Assembly (NCBI RefSeq): GCF_000526695.1
Contig: NZ_JAGO01000014.1
Coordinates: 1 to 64,000, forward strand
Reading direction: 5' to 3'
Source of the DNA: Carnimonas nigrificans ATCC BAA-78
GTDB taxonomy: Bacteria; Pseudomonadota; Gammaproteobacteria; Pseudomonadales; Halomonadaceae
DNA: 64,000 bases
Notes under the pieces: model-generated
Told to the model about the DNA's origin: nothing
Databases searched by the model: none
What the model saw: only the letters and a program-made list of their open reading frames with translations
Shown here: positions 9,377 through 20,214 of the stretch, one piece after another
Numbering within the stretch: position 1 is the first letter of the stretch
How the letters are laid out: each line of letters begins with the position of its first letter
Program-made: the position numbers and the translations under genes

Positions 9377-10393
9377 ATGTTTACTGACATGCCTATACTG
9401 CCGGTCATCTGGTTTGCCGTGATCGGTTTCGCAGTTGCCATGTATATTATTTTGGACGGGTTCAGCCTGGGGATCGGGATATTGTTCCCGTTCTCCAAGA
9501 GCGATAGCCAGCGCGATCTCATGATGGGGTCCGTAATGCCCGTGTGGGATGGTAACCAAACCTGGATGATACTGGCGGGCGCGGGGCTTTATGGCGCCTT
9601 TCCGGTTGTCTACGCAACCATTCTGCCGGCACTCTATTTGCCGCTGGTGTTAATGCTGCTGGCCCTGATCTTTCGCGGTATTGCGTTTGAATTTCGCGGC
9701 AAGTCGCGGAAATATCGCCATATGTTCGATCTGGCATTCGCTGGCGGATCAGTGGTTGCCACGTTTGCGCAGGGGGTAGTGCTCGGCGGGATCGTTCATG
9801 GGCTTCATGTGAGCGATTACCAGTTTGCGGGGTCCACATTCGACTGGCTGACACCTTTCTCGCTCTTCACTGGTATCGCATTGGTATTTGGCTATGCGTC
9901 CCTTGGTGCCGGGTGGCTTGTAGTTAAAACCGAAGGGGAAACGCAAAATCTGGCCTATAAGGCGCTTCGCCCCCTTACGCTGCTGCTGCTGCTGGCAATG
10001 GCCATCATTAGTGCATGGACGCCGCTCAGCAATAGTGCGATTGCAGAGCGCTGGTTCTCCACGCCTAATGTCTATTACCTCAGCATTGTGCCTGTGCTGG
10101 TTGTCCTGCTTGCGGTCAATATCTTTTTCGATGTTACCGCACGCCGTGAGAAGCTTATTTTCACCAAGCTCGTCATGCTGTTCATGCTGGGGCTGATCGG
10201 TCTGGTGATCAGTTTCTTCCCTTATGTGGTGCCGCCTTCGGTTACTCTCTGGGATGCTGCATCCGGCCCGTCCAGCCAGAGCTTCCTGATCGTGGGTTAC
10301 GCGGTTATCCTGCCGATCGTGCTGATTTATACGGCGTATAGCTACTACGTATTTAGAGGCAAGGTGAAGCCAGGTAATTTGCATCACTACTAA
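9377..10393 (+). CDS. cydB: bd-type quinol oxidase subunit II (CioB-like)
   Basis: A 338-residue membrane partner of CydA, required for assembly. The N-terminal segment YIILDGFSLGIGILFPF and the following MGSVMPVWDGNQTWM are family hallmarks. P. aeruginosa CioB is about 335 residues and E. coli CydB 379, so the length again favours the Cio group. The ATG follows CCAGGAGAAACGCATC. No cydX-like micro-ORF is visible between its stop and the terminator. Confidence 0.93.
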   Translation: MFTDMPILPVIWFAVIGFAVAMYIILDGFSLGIGILFPFSKSDSQRDLMMGSVMPVWDGNQTWMILAGAGLYGAFPVVYATILPALYLPLVLMLLALIFRGIAFEFRGKSRKYRHMFDLAFAGGSVVATFAQGVVLGGIVHGLHVSDYQFAGSTFDWLTPFSLFTGIALVFGYASLGAGWLVVKTEGETQNLAYKALRPLTLLLLLAMAIISAWTPLSNSAIAERWFSTPNVYYLSIVPVLVVLLAVNIFFDVTARREKLIFTKLVMLFMLGLIGLVISFFPYVVPPSVTLWDAASGPSSQSFLIVGYAVILPIVLIYTAYSYYVFRGKVKPGNLHHY

Positions 10394-10416
10394 CATTGCT
10401 TTTGATGTATACACCG

Positions 10417-10447
10417 ACCCCTTGGGCTTATGGCTCAAGGGGTTTTT
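10417..10447 (+). terminator. Terminator of cydAB
   Basis: CCCCTTGGGC and GCTCAAGGGG form a stem with one mismatch and a 5-nt loop, followed by TTTTT. It lies 24 nt after the cydB stop. Confidence 0.88.
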
Positions 10448-10536
10448 CTTTGTGAAGGGTTGGTGTAAGCCAGGTTGGTGCGGGCAACTTCTCTTTAATG
10501 CGGTAGACTGAGCGCATAGTTTAGTGAGGTTTGAGC

Positions 10537-11529
10537 ATGGATTTGCGTGAGTTGATAAGCCTGTTGAATGGTGAGTCCTACCGTTCCGGAGAGGAGTTGG
10601 GCGAACGTTTTGGCGTATCCCGTACAGCGGTTTGGAAGCAGTTGAAGAAGCTCGATGCCTTGGGGGTGGAGCTTGATGCAGTAAGAGGGCGGGGATACCG
10701 TCTTAAGCGCCCGGTTGAAATCCTCGATGGGAAGCGAATGGTCGAAAGGCTCTCAAGAGAAGGGCGTCGCCGCTTGTCGCGTCTTTTTGTAGAGCTGGAG
10801 ATTGATTCTACCAATACGTTGCTGCTGGGGCGTTTCAAACATGGGGCAGGGCATCAGGAAGTGTGCTTTGCTGAGCGTCAGACGGCGAGCCGTGGCCGCA
10901 GAGGGCGCAGTTTTGAAGTGGCGCTGGGCAGTGGCCTCACTTTTAGCCTGGGGTGGCGTTTTGAGTGTGCAGCATCGGCGCTGGAAGGATTGAGCCTGGC
11001 CGCCGGAGTGGCGGTTGCCGAAGCTCTCGCTGCATACAATGTCGACCTGATGCTGAAGTGGCCCAACGATCTTCTGCAACGTAATGCCGCCGGAGAGCTT
11101 GAGAAAGTTGGCGGTATTCTGGTGGAGCTGCAAGGGGATGCGGAAGGGCCCTGTGATGTAGTGATAGGAATAGGCATCAACGTGTTTGACGCGCCCAGCT
11201 TGCCTCCGGGGCAGGGGTTGCCGGCGGGGTATATGGCGGCACAGGGCGGTAGCCTGAGCCGAAACGCACTGGCTTCCTCGCTGATTGAAAGTATTGGAGC
11301 GATGCTTGAGAGTTTCGCCGTGGAAGGCTTCGGCCCCTGGCAGCAGCGCTGGAATCAGTTGAACGCATTGGCGGGAGAAAAAATCACTGTCTATACCGGT
11401 GGAACGTCATATGCGGCTGAAGCCGGTGGAGTGGATGAGCGCGGTATTCTGGAAGTGGTGACTGATTCGGGAGTGCGGCGTTTGGCCGGTGGCGAGGTGA
11501 CGCTCCGGCCACTTCACGAACCGAGTTAG
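10537..11529 (+). CDS. birA: Bifunctional biotin-[acetyl-CoA-carboxylase] ligase / biotin operon repressor
   Basis: Activates biotin to biotinyl-AMP and transfers it to the carboxyl carrier protein of acetyl-CoA carboxylase. A 330-residue protein. An N-terminal winged helix (residues 1-60, GEELGERFGVSRTAVWKQLKK) suggests it also represses biotin genes, as in E. coli. The catalytic domain carries TASRGRRGRSF (the GRGRxG biotinyl-AMP loop) and LKWPNDLL. A C-terminal SH3-like domain follows. The ATG at 10537 is 7 nt after GTGAGG, so a TTG two codons upstream was not used. The coaX gene that follows birA in Pseudomonas is absent here. Confidence 0.95.
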   Translation: MDLRELISLLNGESYRSGEELGERFGVSRTAVWKQLKKLDALGVELDAVRGRGYRLKRPVEILDGKRMVERLSREGRRRLSRLFVELEIDSTNTLLLGRFKHGAGHQEVCFAERQTASRGRRGRSFEVALGSGLTFSLGWRFECAASALEGLSLAAGVAVAEALAAYNVDLMLKWPNDLLQRNAAGELEKVGGILVELQGDAEGPCDVVIGIGINVFDAPSLPPGQGLPAGYMAAQGGSLSRNALASSLIESIGAMLESFAVEGFGPWQQRWNQLNALAGEKITVYTGGTSYAAEAGGVDERGILEVVTDSGVRRLAGGEVTLRPLHEPS

Positions 11530-11641
11530 GGTGTTTTTTGCCTCTCGTGCAACTTTTTGGTTGCGCTGGACGTGTCGTTTTGACAAAATGCGCCGCGTCT
11601 TCGATGCAGGGCTGCCCAAGCAAAAAGTTCCCTGTAAGCGA

Positions 11642-11669
11642 TTGACAGAGCGGCAAAAAGATGTAGAAT
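11642..11669 (+). promoter_or_regulatory. Promoter of the tRNA-Tyr/Gly/Thr operon
   Basis: A perfect -35 TTGACA at 11642 and -10 TAGAAT at 11664 are separated by 16 nt. The -10 ends 15 nt before the mature tRNA-Tyr. Confidence 0.85.
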
Positions 11670-11684
11670 TTGTCGCCACGTAAC

Positions 11685-11768
<84 letters not shown>

Positions 11769-11812
11769 CTTTTGAGAATTCAGTTTGTTAAACTGGAATC
11801 CTGGAAAGTTAG

Positions 11813-11886
<74 letters not shown>

Positions 11887-11894
11887 TGTAAGAC

Positions 11895-11969
<75 letters not shown>

Positions 11970-11975
11970 ATTTAG

Positions 11976-12008
11976 AGGGATGTCCGGTATCGGGCATCCC
12001 TTTATTTT
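11976..12008 (+). terminator. Terminator of the tRNA operon
   Basis: GGGATG(T)CCG and CGG(G)CATCCC form a stem-loop followed by TTTATTTT. It lies 7 nt after tRNA-Thr and separates it from the tRNA-Trp transcript. Confidence 0.85.
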
Positions 12009-12041
12009 CCCAGTCTAGTTTTGGTTGGGATCAGAAGGGGG

Positions 12042-12070
12042 TTGTCAGTCGTGCAGTATTCGGCTACGAT
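12042..12070 (+). promoter_or_regulatory. Promoter of tRNA-Trp-secE-nusG
   Basis: -35 TTGTCA at 12042 and -10 TACGAT at 12065 with 17-nt spacing, ending 37 nt before tRNA-Trp. The preceding terminator makes an independent promoter necessary. Confidence 0.7.
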
Positions 12071-12107
12071 AGCGCCTGCTCTTTCAGAGAAGAAAGAGGT
12101 AAAAGTT

Positions 12108-12183
<76 letters not shown>

Positions 12184-12266
12184 GTCTTCCCCAGGCTGGT
12201 GATTCCGATGATGGTCTTTGTCGGTAAGAATTCAAGTTCAGCTATCGTCGCTTCAGGAGTTCGTCC

Positions 12267-12638
12267 ATGAAAAATAATGCCGAAGTGCAGGCATCATCTC
12301 ACTATGACGTTCCTAAGTGGGTGGTTGCATTTCTGCTTGTTGCGGTAGCAGTGGTTGGTAATCTCTATTTTGCTGATCAGCCTCTTTTTTACCGTTTGGT
12401 AGGCGTAGTAATCGTTGGCGGGTTGGGTGTTTTTGTCGCCTTTACAACGTCGAAAGGGCATCAGCTCATTGATCTGGGTCGCAATGCGAAGAAAGAGATT
12501 CTTCGTGTCGTATGGCCTACGCGTCAGGAGACCTTTCAGACTACTGCTATTGTTATTGCGGCGGTAGTAGTGGTTGGTTTGGTGCTTTGGTTAATTGATA
12601 CCCTGCTTGGCTGGGCTGTTTCCGGTCTTATTGGTTAG
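12267..12638 (+). CDS. secE: Preprotein translocase subunit SecE
   Basis: Essential clamp subunit of the SecYEG channel. The 123-residue form has three transmembrane segments (near residues 18-35, 42-60 and 90-115), as in E. coli (127). The conserved amphipathic stretch GRNAKKEILRVVWPTRQET precedes the last helix. The ATG follows TCAGGAGTTCGTCC. It is co-transcribed with nusG 9 nt downstream. Confidence 0.96.
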   Translation: MKNNAEVQASSHYDVPKWVVAFLLVAVAVVGNLYFADQPLFYRLVGVVIVGGLGVFVAFTTSKGHQLIDLGRNAKKEILRVVWPTRQETFQTTAIVIAAVVVVGLVLWLIDTLLGWAVSGLIG

Positions 12639-12647
12639 GAGTAATGC

Positions 12648-13181
12648 ATGGCTAAGCGCTGGTATGTTGTTCACGCCTACTCTGGCTTCGAAAAACAGGT
12701 GATGCGCTCGCTGAAAGAGCGGGTCAAGCTGCACGAAGTCGAGGATCTCTTTGGTGAGGTTCTCGTTCCCGTGGAAGAAGTCGTTGAGATGCGCGACGGT
12801 AAACGTCGCAAGAGTGAGCGCAAGTTTTATCCCGGCTATGTTCTGGTCGAGATGGAAATGAATGACGTGAGTTGGCATCTCGTGAACGAGACGCCTCGCG
12901 TACTTGGTTTTATCGGCGGTACGCCGGAGAAGCCCGCTCCCATTACAGAGCGTGAAGCTAATCAGATTCTTCAGCGTGTTCAGGACGGTACTGAGAAACC
13001 TCGTCCGAAAACCGTATTTGAAGCAGGTGAGACTGTTCGTGTAGTGGACGGTCCTTTTGCTGACTTCAATGGGGTTGTGGAAGAAGTGAATTATGAGAAG
13101 AATCGCCTCCAGGTGAGCGTGCTTATTTTTGGGCGTGCTACTCCTGTGGAGCTTGAGTTCTCTCAGGTAGTGAAAGAGTGA
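12648..13181 (+). CDS. nusG: Transcription termination/antitermination factor NusG
   Basis: Binds the RNA polymerase clamp and couples it to Rho or to ribosomal protein S10. 177 residues. An NGN domain ([16 protein letters not shown]..., residues 1-115) is followed by a KOW domain from about residue 125 ([19 protein letters not shown]). E. coli NusG has 181 residues. The start is set by TTAGGAGTAATGC. Confidence 0.97.
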   Translation: MAKRWYVVHAYSGFEKQVMRSLKERVKLHEVEDLFGEVLVPVEEVVEMRDGKRRKSERKFYPGYVLVEMEMNDVSWHLVNETPRVLGFIGGTPEKPAPITEREANQILQRVQDGTEKPRPKTVFEAGETVRVVDGPFADFNGVVEEVNYEKNRLQVSVLIFGRATPVELEFSQVVKE

Positions 13182-13207
13182 TTTGTCGCTAAATTAGCGG
13201 TATCAAA

Positions 13208-13236
13208 AGAGATGCGCCCCAAGAGGCGCATTCTCT
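13208..13236 (+). terminator. Stem-loop between nusG and rplK
   Basis: GATGCGCC and GGCGCATTC pair around a short loop 27 nt after nusG. There is no long T run, so partial termination or a processing site is as likely as full termination. Confidence 0.45.
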
Positions 13237-13281
13237 GTCATCGGGGAGCCGTAAGGCGCTATCACCCAAATGGAGTAAGTC

Positions 13282-13713
13282 ATGGCTAAGAAAGTACAGG
13301 CATATATCAAGCTGCAGGTAGCAGCTGGTAAAGCTAATCCTAGTCCGCCCGTTGGCCCTGCGCTGGGTCAGCACGGTGTTAATATCATGGAGTTCTGTAA
13401 AGCGTTTAACGCTGCGACTCAGGAAGTTGAGCCTGGTCTGCCGACTCCAGTAGTTATTACTGTCTATTCTGACCGTAGCTTCACGTTTGTCACCAAGACT
13501 CCGCCCGCAGCAGTTCTGCTCAAGAAAGCGGCTGGCATCAAGTCTGGTTCTGGTGAGCCGAACAAGAAAAAAGTGGGTACTGTTACTCGCGAGCAGCTCG
13601 AAGAAATCGCTCGCACCAAAGAGCCAGACCTTACTGCATCTGATCTTGATGCGGCAGTTCGTAGTATCGCTGGTAGCGCCCGTAGCATGGGCCTGAACGT
13701 GGAGGGTCTGTAA
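13282..13713 (+). CDS. rplK: 50S ribosomal protein L11
   Basis: 143 residues. Binds the GTPase-associated region of 23S rRNA with the L10-L12 stalk. The Pro-rich N-terminal segment [19 protein letters not shown] and the C-terminal RNA-binding motif [18 protein letters not shown] are conserved. The ATG follows TGGAGTAAGTC. First gene of the L11 operon, with rplA 1 nt downstream. In E. coli this operon is repressed by L1. Confidence 0.98.
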   Translation: MAKKVQAYIKLQVAAGKANPSPPVGPALGQHGVNIMEFCKAFNAATQEVEPGLPTPVVITVYSDRSFTFVTKTPPAAVLLKKAAGIKSGSGEPNKKKVGTVTREQLEEIARTKEPDLTASDLDAAVRSIAGSARSMGLNVEGL

Positions 13714-13714
13714 G

Positions 13715-14407
13715 ATGGCTAAATTGACTAAACGTGCCAAGCAGATCCGCGAAAAAGTCGAAGCGACTCGCGTTTACAGCATTGATGAAGCAACTGCGCT
13801 GCTTGCAGAGCTATCTACTGTAAAATTCAAAGAGTCTGTCGACGTGGCTGTCAACCTTGGTGTTGATCCGCGTAAATCTGACCAGGTGGTGCGTGGCGCT
13901 ACCGTTCTGCCTCACGGAACTGGTAACGACGTACGTGTTGCTGTTTTCGCCCAGGGCGCTGCCGCAGACGCTGCGAAAGAAGCCGGTGCTGAAATTGTCG
14001 GCATGGACGAGCTGGCTGCTGAAGTAAAAGGCGGTCGCATGGACTTCGATGTTGTTATCGCTGCTCCTGACGCTATGCGTGTTGTTGGTCAGTTGGGTCA
14101 GATTCTCGGTCCGCGTGGCCTGATGCCTAACCCGAAAGTGGGTACAGTAACCCCTGACGTGGCTACTGCCGTGAAAAATGCCAAGGCTGGTCAGGTACGT
14201 TTCCGTACTGACAAGAACGGCATTATTCATGCCACTATCGGTAAGGTCGACTTCGCTCAGGAAGCACTGAAAGGTAACCTGGAAGCGCTCGTCGCAGACC
14301 TCAAGCGTCTGAAACCCAGCACTTCCAAAGGTATCTACCTCAAAAAAGTTTCTCTCTCCAGCACCATGGGGCCGGGACTTACTGTCGATCACTCCTCGCT
14401 GGCGTGA
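13715..14407 (+). CDS. rplA: 50S ribosomal protein L1
   Basis: 230 residues. Forms the L1 stalk at the E site and in E. coli autoregulates rplK-rplA translation. Conserved segments [15 protein letters not shown] and [16 protein letters not shown] are present. Coupled to rplK with a 1-nt gap. Confidence 0.98.
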   Translation: MAKLTKRAKQIREKVEATRVYSIDEATALLAELSTVKFKESVDVAVNLGVDPRKSDQVVRGATVLPHGTGNDVRVAVFAQGAAADAAKEAGAEIVGMDELAAEVKGGRMDFDVVIAAPDAMRVVGQLGQILGPRGLMPNPKVGTVTPDVATAVKNAKAGQVRFRTDKNGIIHATIGKVDFAQEALKGNLEALVADLKRLKPSTSKGIYLKKVSLSSTMGPGLTVDHSSLA

Positions 14408-14415
14408 TTGATTGT

Positions 14416-14442
14416 CGTCGCTGGTGCTTAACATCAGCGGCG
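14416..14442 (+). terminator. Stem-loop after rplA
   Basis: An 11-bp imperfect stem (CGTCGCTGGTG with CATCAGCGGCG, including G-U pairs) with a 5-nt loop lies 9 nt after rplA. It is followed by AAGTTTATTCTTCC. Probably a partial terminator between the L11 and L10 operons. Confidence 0.5.
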
Positions 14443-14755
14443 AAGTTTATTCTTCCAGTAGGTGCGGCCAATCAGGCTGGCCTGTTGGATATACCAAGCA
14501 ATAACTTTGCGGTACCCGCGTCTTTTCCCTTGTATTCAAGGGTGGGGTAGGGGCCGTCAAAGACCGCAGGTGCTCGCTTTAGGGCTTAATGGGACATGTT
14601 TCCACCTGCGCAGATGGTGTGGCATGTCAGCTTTTGGCTGGCTCCAGCCATCCCTCGCTCCAGGCGCAGCGCGATCGTTCGTGTTGAGCACTGGGAACTG
14701 GTAACGCCGGGGTTTATGCGGTTATGCATGATCCTGGATCAAAGGAGTGAAGACA
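14443..14755 (+). promoter_or_regulatory. rplJL leader region
   Basis: About 310 nt without a gene before rplJ. In gammaproteobacteria this spacer carries the rplJ promoter and the L10-(L12)4 binding leader used for autogenous control. Complementary segments are visible (for example CCGCAGGTG at 14565 with CACCTGCGC at 14602). I could not define the promoter or the kink-turn with certainty, so the assignment rests mainly on position. Confidence 0.5.
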
Positions 14756-15262
14756 GTGCCATTACGTCTCGATGGTAAAAAGGCGATCGTTGCTGAAGTC
14801 AATGAATCCGCCAAAGCTGCGCTCTCCGTTGTTGTTGCCGACTCTCGTGGTGTCACTGTTGAGGCAATGACCGACCTGCGTAAGCAGGCGCGCGAGAATG
14901 GTGTTGAGCTGCGTGTTGTTCGTAACACTCTGGCTCGTCGTGCATTCGAAGGAACGCCTTACGAAGCGCTGAACGACACCTTTGTCGGTCCTACGCTTAT
15001 CGCATTTTCCAACGAACATCCGGGCGCTGGCGCTCGTCTGTTCAAGGAATTCGCCAAGAAGCAGGATAACTTCGACGTTAAAGCGCTGGCATATGAAGGT
15101 GAGCTAATCCCGGCTGAACAGATTGATCGACTGGCATCACTGCCGACGCTCGAAGAAGCGCTGGCAAAACTGCTGTCGGTAATGAAAGAAGCTGCTGGTG
15201 GCAAACTGGCCAAAACGCTCGCTGCGCTGCGTGATCAGAAGCAGGAAGAAACAGCGGCCTAA
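14756..15262 (+). CDS. rplJ: 50S ribosomal protein L10
   Basis: 168 residues. The base of the ribosomal stalk, carrying L7/L12 dimers on its C-terminal helix. The GTG at 14756 is 8 nt after AAAGGAG and gives the family N-terminus [16 protein letters not shown] second GTG three codons earlier overlaps the Shine-Dalgarno and is rejected. Conserved [10 protein letters not shown] lies near residue 60. First gene of rplJ-rplL-rpoB-rpoC. Confidence 0.97.
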   Translation: MPLRLDGKKAIVAEVNESAKAALSVVVADSRGVTVEAMTDLRKQARENGVELRVVRNTLARRAFEGTPYEALNDTFVGPTLIAFSNEHPGAGARLFKEFAKKQDNFDVKALAYEGELIPAEQIDRLASLPTLEEALAKLLSVMKEAAGGKLAKTLAALRDQKQEETAA

Positions 15263-15357
15263 GCCTCTGTTTTTCCGGTGGATATCCCGCGAAAGGGTGC
15301 AAACGTTAAAATTTACGCTTGAGCAATAGTTGCTCCGCAAAGTCTAGGAATGTAATC

Positions 15358-15729
15358 ATGGCACTTAGCAAAGACGATATCATCAACGCTGTCGCTGAAA
15401 TGTCTGTAATGGAAGTTGCTGAACTTGTTGAAGCAATGGAAGAAAAATTCGGCGTTTCTGCAGCAGCAGCTGTAGTTGCTGGTCCTGCTGGTGGTGATGC
15501 TGGCGGCGCTGAAGAACAGACTGAATTCGACCTGGTTCTGACTGCTGCTGGTGACAAGAAAGTAAACGTCATCAAGGTTGTTCGTGAAATCACTGGTCTG
15601 GGCCTGAAAGAAGCCAAAGGTGCCGTTGACGGCGCTCCGGCTACTCTGAAAGAAGGTCTTTCCAAAGAAGAGGCTGAAGCTGCGAAAGCTAAACTTGAAG
15701 AAGCAGGCGCAAGCGCTGAGCTCAAGTAA
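15358..15729 (+). CDS. rplL: 50S ribosomal protein L7/L12
   Basis: 123 residues. An acidic stalk protein that recruits translation factors. N-terminal dimer domain [17 protein letters not shown], an Ala/Gly-rich hinge (about residues 36-52) and the C-terminal factor-binding domain with [15 protein letters not shown] are in order. The ATG at 15358 gives the standard N-terminus. It lies 95 nt after rplJ. Confidence 0.98.
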   Translation: MALSKDDIINAVAEMSVMEVAELVEAMEEKFGVSAAAAVVAGPAGGDAGGAEEQTEFDLVLTAAGDKKVNVIKVVREITGLGLKEAKGAVDGAPATLKEGLSKEEAEAAKAKLEEAGASAELK

Positions 15730-15775
15730 TATAGCGGGCGTAGTAATGCACGCGTCCTGATCGGTCAGCGTGCTC

Positions 15776-15808
15776 GGCTGGTGGCGGTTTCCCGCCGCCG
15801 GCCTTTTT
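15776..15808 (+). terminator. Attenuator between rplL and rpoB
   Basis: GGCTGGTGGCGG pairs with CCGCCGCCGGCC (12 bp, two G-U pairs) and is followed by TTTTT, 46 nt after rplL. In E. coli a partial terminator at this place lowers rpoBC transcription relative to rplJL, and the same role is inferred here. Confidence 0.85.
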
Positions 15809-15810
15809 CC

Positions 15811-15857
15811 GTTACCACCTGAAGTTGTTATTTTATGTTCAGGTATGTGGTGGTAAC
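15811..15857 (+). other. Hairpin downstream of the attenuator
   Basis: GTTACCACC at 15811 and GGTGGTAAC at 15849 can pair over a 29-nt loop that itself contains CTGAA/TTCAG. In E. coli an RNase III site lies in the rplL-rpoB spacer, and this could be the equivalent processing stem. That is inference from position and pairing only. Confidence 0.5.
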
Positions 15858-16029
15858 TACTCGCTAACATTGGCGAGTTGTCAAACGGACTTCATTTCAC
15901 GCGAAAGTGTTGTCCGAACGAATTTTCAACGGCGAGCCAGGTGGGCTTGCCGTTGGCGCCTGGCGGGGCCGCCCGTCACTGCGTGCCGACCATGCCGGTC
16001 ACTTTCGGTGAACAAGCTGGGGAATATTG

Positions 16030-19000
16030 ATGGCTTACTCATACACTGAGAAAAAACGCATCCGCAAGGATTTCGGCAAATTGCCCCAAGTGATGGATGT
16101 GCCTTACCTTTTGGCCATTCAGCTTGATTCCTATTATGACTTTCTCCAGCAGGATAGACCGTCTGGCGAACGCCTCGACACTGGCTTGCATGCTGCCTTT
16201 AACTCCGTCTTCCCGATCGAGAGTTTTTCAGGCAATGCAGCGCTTGAGTATGTCAGCTATCGCTTTGGTACTCCTGCGTTTGATGTCAAGGAATGTCAGC
16301 TTCGAGGTGTAACCTTCGCGGCGCCGCTGCGTGTGAAGGTTCGCCTGATTATCTATGATCGTGAGTCTTCCAACAAAGCGGTCAAGGATATCAAGGAGCA
16401 GGAAGTGTACATGGGGGAAATCCCCCTGATGACAGAGAACGGTACCTTCATCATCAATGGTACCGAACGAGTGATCGTATCCCAGCTGCACCGCAGTCCT
16501 GGTGTGTTTTTCGATCACGATAAGGGCAAGAGCCACTCTTCAGGCAAACTGCTTTACTCTGCTCGTATCATTCCCTATCGCGGTTCATGGCTCGACTTCG
16601 AGTTTGATCCGCGCGATAACGTTTTTGTGCGTATCGACCGCCGCCGCAAGCTGCCCGCAACGGTTCTGTTGCGTGCGCTGGGTATGAGCGGTGAAGAAAT
16701 TCTCGATACCTTCTTTGAGACCAGCACTTTCCATATTGACAAGTCTGGCTTCAAGATTGAATTGGTTCCCTCGCGCATGCGTGGGGAAACGGCTTCCTTC
16801 GAAATCACCGACAAGGACGGCAAGGTCATTGTTGAAGAAGGTCGCCGCATTACCCAGAAACACATTCGTCAGTTGGAAAAGGCCGGCATCGAACAGCTTG
16901 CAGTGCCGCTTGAGTACATCGTTGGCAGAACACTGGCGAAAGATCAGGTTAACCCCAAAACAGGCGAGTTGATCTGCGAGTGTAATGCCGAGCTTACCGG
17001 TGAGCTGGTCGAAGCCATTGGTGTTGCGGGTATTACCTCTTTCGAAACGCTGTATACCAACGACCTGGATGCCGGCTCCTTCATCTCGGACACTCTGCGT
17101 GTTGATCCGACCAACTCTCAGCTGGAAGCGCTGGTCGAAATCTACCGCATGATGCGTCCTGGCGAGCCGCCCACCAAGGAAGCTGCCGAGTCGCTGTTCA
17201 ATAATCTGTTCTTCTCGGCTGACCGTTACGATCTTTCTGGCGTTGGTCGCATGAAGTTCAACCGTCGCCTGCGTCGCGAAAGCGATACCGGTTCCGGTGT
17301 GCTGGCCCACGAAGACATCCTTGATGTACTGCGTGAGCTGATCAACATCCGTAACGGCTTCGGTGATGTCGATGATATTGACCACCTTGGCAACCGTCGT
17401 ATTCGTAGCGTCGGCGAGATGGCTGAGAACCAGTTCCGCGTTGGATTGGTGCGCGTTGAGCGTGCTGTCCGTGAGCGTCTCTCCATGGCGGAAAGTGAAG
17501 GTCTGATGCCTCAGGACCTGATCAATGCCAAGCCGGTGGCCGCTGCGGTTAAAGAGTTCTTCGGTTCAAGCCAGCTCTCCCAGTTCATGGACCAGAACAA
17601 CCCGCTCTCTGAGGTAACTCACAAGCGTCGTGTTTCTGCTCTGGGCCCAGGTGGTCTGACGCGTGAACGCGCTGGCTTCGAGGTTCGAGACGTACACGCG
17701 ACCCACTATGGTCGTCTGTGCCCGATCGAAACCCCTGAAGGTCCGAACATCGGTCTGATTAACTCGCTGGCTACCTACGCTCACACCAATAGCTACGGTT
17801 TCCTTGAAACGCCGTATCGCAAGGTGGTTGATCGTCAGGTAACCGACGAAGTGGTGCAGCTCTCTGCCATTGAAGAAGGTGACTTCGTGGTGGCACAGGC
17901 ATCGGCAGCCGTCGATGAAAATGGCCGATTGGTAGATGACCTGGTACAGGTTCGTCACCGTGGTGAAACTACCTTCATGTCACCTGAAAAAGTGACACTG
18001 ATGGACGTGTCTCCCCGTCAGGTGGTCTCTGTTGCAGCGGCGCTTATTCCGTTCCTTGAACATGATGACGCCAACCGCGCCCTGATGGGTTCGAACATGC
18101 AGCGTCAGGCGGTTCCCACACTGCGTGCTGACAAGCCGCTTGTGGGCACCGGCATGGAAAAATTCGTGGCGCGTGACTCCGGCGTATGTGCGGTTGCACG
18201 TCGCGGCGGCAAGGTTGACTCAGTTGACGCGACTCGTGTGGTCATTCGTGTCAACGAAGACGAGCTGACGGGCGGTGAAGCAGGTGTAGATATCTACAAC
18301 CTGACTAAATATGTCCGCTCCAACCAGAACACCTGTCAGAACCAGCGTCCTGTTGTGCGTCCTGGGGATCAGGTAGCGCGCGGCGATATTCTGGCAGACG
18401 GCACGTCGGTAGACTCTGGCGAGTTGGCGTTGGGTCAGAATATGCGCATCGCCTTCATGCCGTGGAATGGCTACAACTACGAAGACTCCATGCTGATCTC
18501 GGAGCGCGTGGTTCAGGAAGACCGTTTCACCACGATTCACATTCAGGAACTGACCTGCGTTTCTCGTGATACCAAATTGGGTGCCGAGGAAATTACCGCG
18601 GATATTCCTAATGTGGGTGAGGCTGCGCTCAACAAGCTGGATGAGTCCGGCATTGTTTACATCGGTGCCGAGATCAATCCGGGCGACATTCTGGTTGGTA
18701 AGGTAACGCCGAAGGGTGAGACCCAGCTGACACCAGAGGAAAAGCTGCTGCGTGCGATCTTCGGTGAGAAGGCTTCTGACGTTAAAGATACGTCGCTGCG
18801 TGCTTCTACCGGTATGCGCGGTACTGTTATCGACGTTCAGACGTTCACTCGCGATGGTGTAGAGAAGGATGAACGCGCGCTGGCTATCGAGAAGTCCCAG
18901 CTTGATGAAGTCCGCAAGGATCTTCAGGAGACGTATCGTATTGCCGAGAACGCTACCTTTGAACGTCTGCGCAGCTCTCTGGCTGGACAGAAGGTCAATG

Positions 19001-20106
19001 GCGGTCCACGGCTCAAGAAAGAAGATACGCTTGATGAAGCCTATCTCGATGAGCTTCCTCGCGAGCAGTGGTTCAACCTGCGCTTGCAGGACGATTCTCT
19101 GAACGAACTGCTGGCCCAGGCCAGTGAGCAGCTCGAGAACCGTCGCAAGGAAATGGATGAGCGTTTCGAAGACAAGAAACGCAAGCTGACTCAGGGCGAT
19201 GATCTCTCTCCGGGCATGCTCCGCATCGTCAAGGTGTATCTGGCGGTCAAACGTCGTATCCAGCCGGGCGACAAAATGGCGGGTCGTCACGGTAACAAGG
19301 GTGTTATCTCGGCGATCAAACCGGTCGAAGATATGCCATTTGACGAAAATGGTGTGCCGGTTGACTTCGTGCTTAACCCGTTGGGCGTACCATCCCGTAT
19401 GAACGTGGGTCAGATTCTTGAGACTCACCTGGGGATGGCGGCATTTGGTCTCGGTGCAAAAATCGACCGTATGCTCAAGGATGCGCGTGGGCAGCAGCTC
19501 ACAGAGGTTCGTGCATTCCTCGAAGAGGTCTATAACAAGTCGGGTGGTCGTCAGGAAGATCTTGATGAACTCAATGAAGAAGAGCTGATTACGCTCGCCA
19601 ATAACCTGCGCAAGGGCGTGCCGCTGGCAACGCCAGTGTTCGACGGTGCAGAAGAGCGCGAGATCAAAGGTCTTCTTAAACTCGCCGACTTGCCGGAATC
19701 CGGTCAGGTTACCTTGTATGACGGCTGTACTGGTGAGGCGTTTGATCGTCCCGTTACCGTTGGCTACATGTACATGCTGAAGTTGAACCACCTGGTTGAC
19801 GACAAAATGCACGCCCGTTCTACCGGCTCTTACTCGCTGGTTACCCAGCAGCCGTTGGGCGGTAAGGCGCAGTTCGGTGGTCAGCGTTTCGGTGAGATGG
19901 AAGTGTGGGCTCTTGAGGCTTATGGCGCTGCCTATACCCTGCAGGAAATGCTCACCGTCAAGTCCGACGATGTTGAAGGCAGGACGAAAATGTACAAGAG
20001 CATCGTCGATGGCGATCACACCATGCAGGCCGGCATGCCCGAGTCCTTCAACGTGTTGGTCAAGGAGATTCGCTCGCTGGGTATTGATATCGAGCTGGAA
20101 TCCTGA
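16030..20106 (+). CDS. rpoB: DNA-directed RNA polymerase subunit beta
   Basis: 1358 residues (E. coli 1342). The ATG at 16030 follows GGGGAATATTG and gives [20 protein letters not shown] one codon earlier is rejected. The rifampicin cluster [20 protein letters not shown] and [11 protein letters not shown] carries the sensitive-type residues (Asp, His and Ser at the usual positions). The active-site segments [15 protein letters not shown] and [13 protein letters not shown], and the C-terminal clamp [20 protein letters not shown], are intact. Separated from rpoC by 108 nt. Confidence 0.98.
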   Translation: MAYSYTEKKRIRKDFGKLPQVMDVPYLLAIQLDSYYDFLQQDRPSGERLDTGLHAAFNSVFPIESFSGNAALEYVSYRFGTPAFDVKECQLRGVTFAAPLRVKVRLIIYDRESSNKAVKDIKEQEVYMGEIPLMTENGTFIINGTERVIVSQLHRSPGVFFDHDKGKSHSSGKLLYSARIIPYRGSWLDFEFDPRDNVFVRIDRRRKLPATVLLRALGMSGEEILDTFFETSTFHIDKSGFKIELVPSRMRGETASFEITDKDGKVIVEEGRRITQKHIRQLEKAGIEQLAVPLEYIVGRTLAKDQVNPKTGELICECNAELTGELVEAIGVAGITSFETLYTNDLDAGSFISDTLRVDPTNSQLEALVEIYRMMRPGEPPTKEAAESLFNNLFFSADRYDLSGVGRMKFNRRLRRESDTGSGVLAHEDILDVLRELINIRNGFGDVDDIDHLGNRRIRSVGEMAENQFRVGLVRVERAVRERLSMAESEGLMPQDLINAKPVAAAVKEFFGSSQLSQFMDQNNPLSEVTHKRRVSALGPGGLTRERAGFEVRDVHATHYGRLCPIETPEGPNIGLINSLATYAHTNSYGFLETPYRKVVDRQVTDEVVQLSAIEEGDFVVAQASAAVDENGRLVDDLVQVRHRGETTFMSPEKVTLMDVSPRQVVSVAAALIPFLEHDDANRALMGSNMQRQAVPTLRADKPLVGTGMEKFVARDSGVCAVARRGGKVDSVDATRVVIRVNEDELTGGEAGVDIYNLTKYVRSNQNTCQNQRPVVRPGDQVARGDILADGTSVDSGELALGQNMRIAFMPWNGYNYEDSMLISERVVQEDRFTTIHIQELTCVSRDTKLGAEEITADIPNVGEAALNKLDESGIVYIGAEINPGDILVGKVTPKGETQLTPEEKLLRAIFGEKASDVKDTSLRASTGMRGTVIDVQTFTRDGVEKDERALAIEKSQLDEVRKDLQETYRIAENATFERLRSSLAGQKVNGGPRLKKEDTLDEAYLDELPREQWFNLRLQDDSLNELLAQASEQLENRRKEMDERFEDKKRKLTQGDDLSPGMLRIVKVYLAVKRRIQPGDKMAGRHGNKGVISAIKPVEDMPFDENGVPVDFVLNPLGVPSRMNVGQILETHLGMAAFGLGAKIDRMLKDARGQQLTEVRAFLEEVYNKSGGRQEDLDELNEEELITLANNLRKGVPLATPVFDGAEEREIKGLLKLADLPESGQVTLYDGCTGEAFDRPVTVGYMYMLKLNHLVDDKMHARSTGSYSLVTQQPLGGKAQFGGQRFGEMEVWALEAYGAAYTLQEMLTVKSDDVEGRTKMYKSIVDGDHTMQAGMPESFNVLVKEIRSLGIDIELES

Positions 20107-20214
20107 GTGCACAGCACTCGCCTGATTGATGACCTTTAATCTTATGGTCCGCAGGTCTGGAGCAGCAATGCTGCCCGGGCCTGCCCATGAAAACTCCGCG
20201 GTGGAGCCGACCTA

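Noticed and set aside
10394-10536. Search for cydX after cydB
   Set aside because: No short ORF with a hydrophobic helix and a start signal was found before the terminator.
18220-20112. 630-codon minus-strand open frame inside rpoB
   Set aside because: Same antisense-shadow effect. The true rpoB product covers the region.
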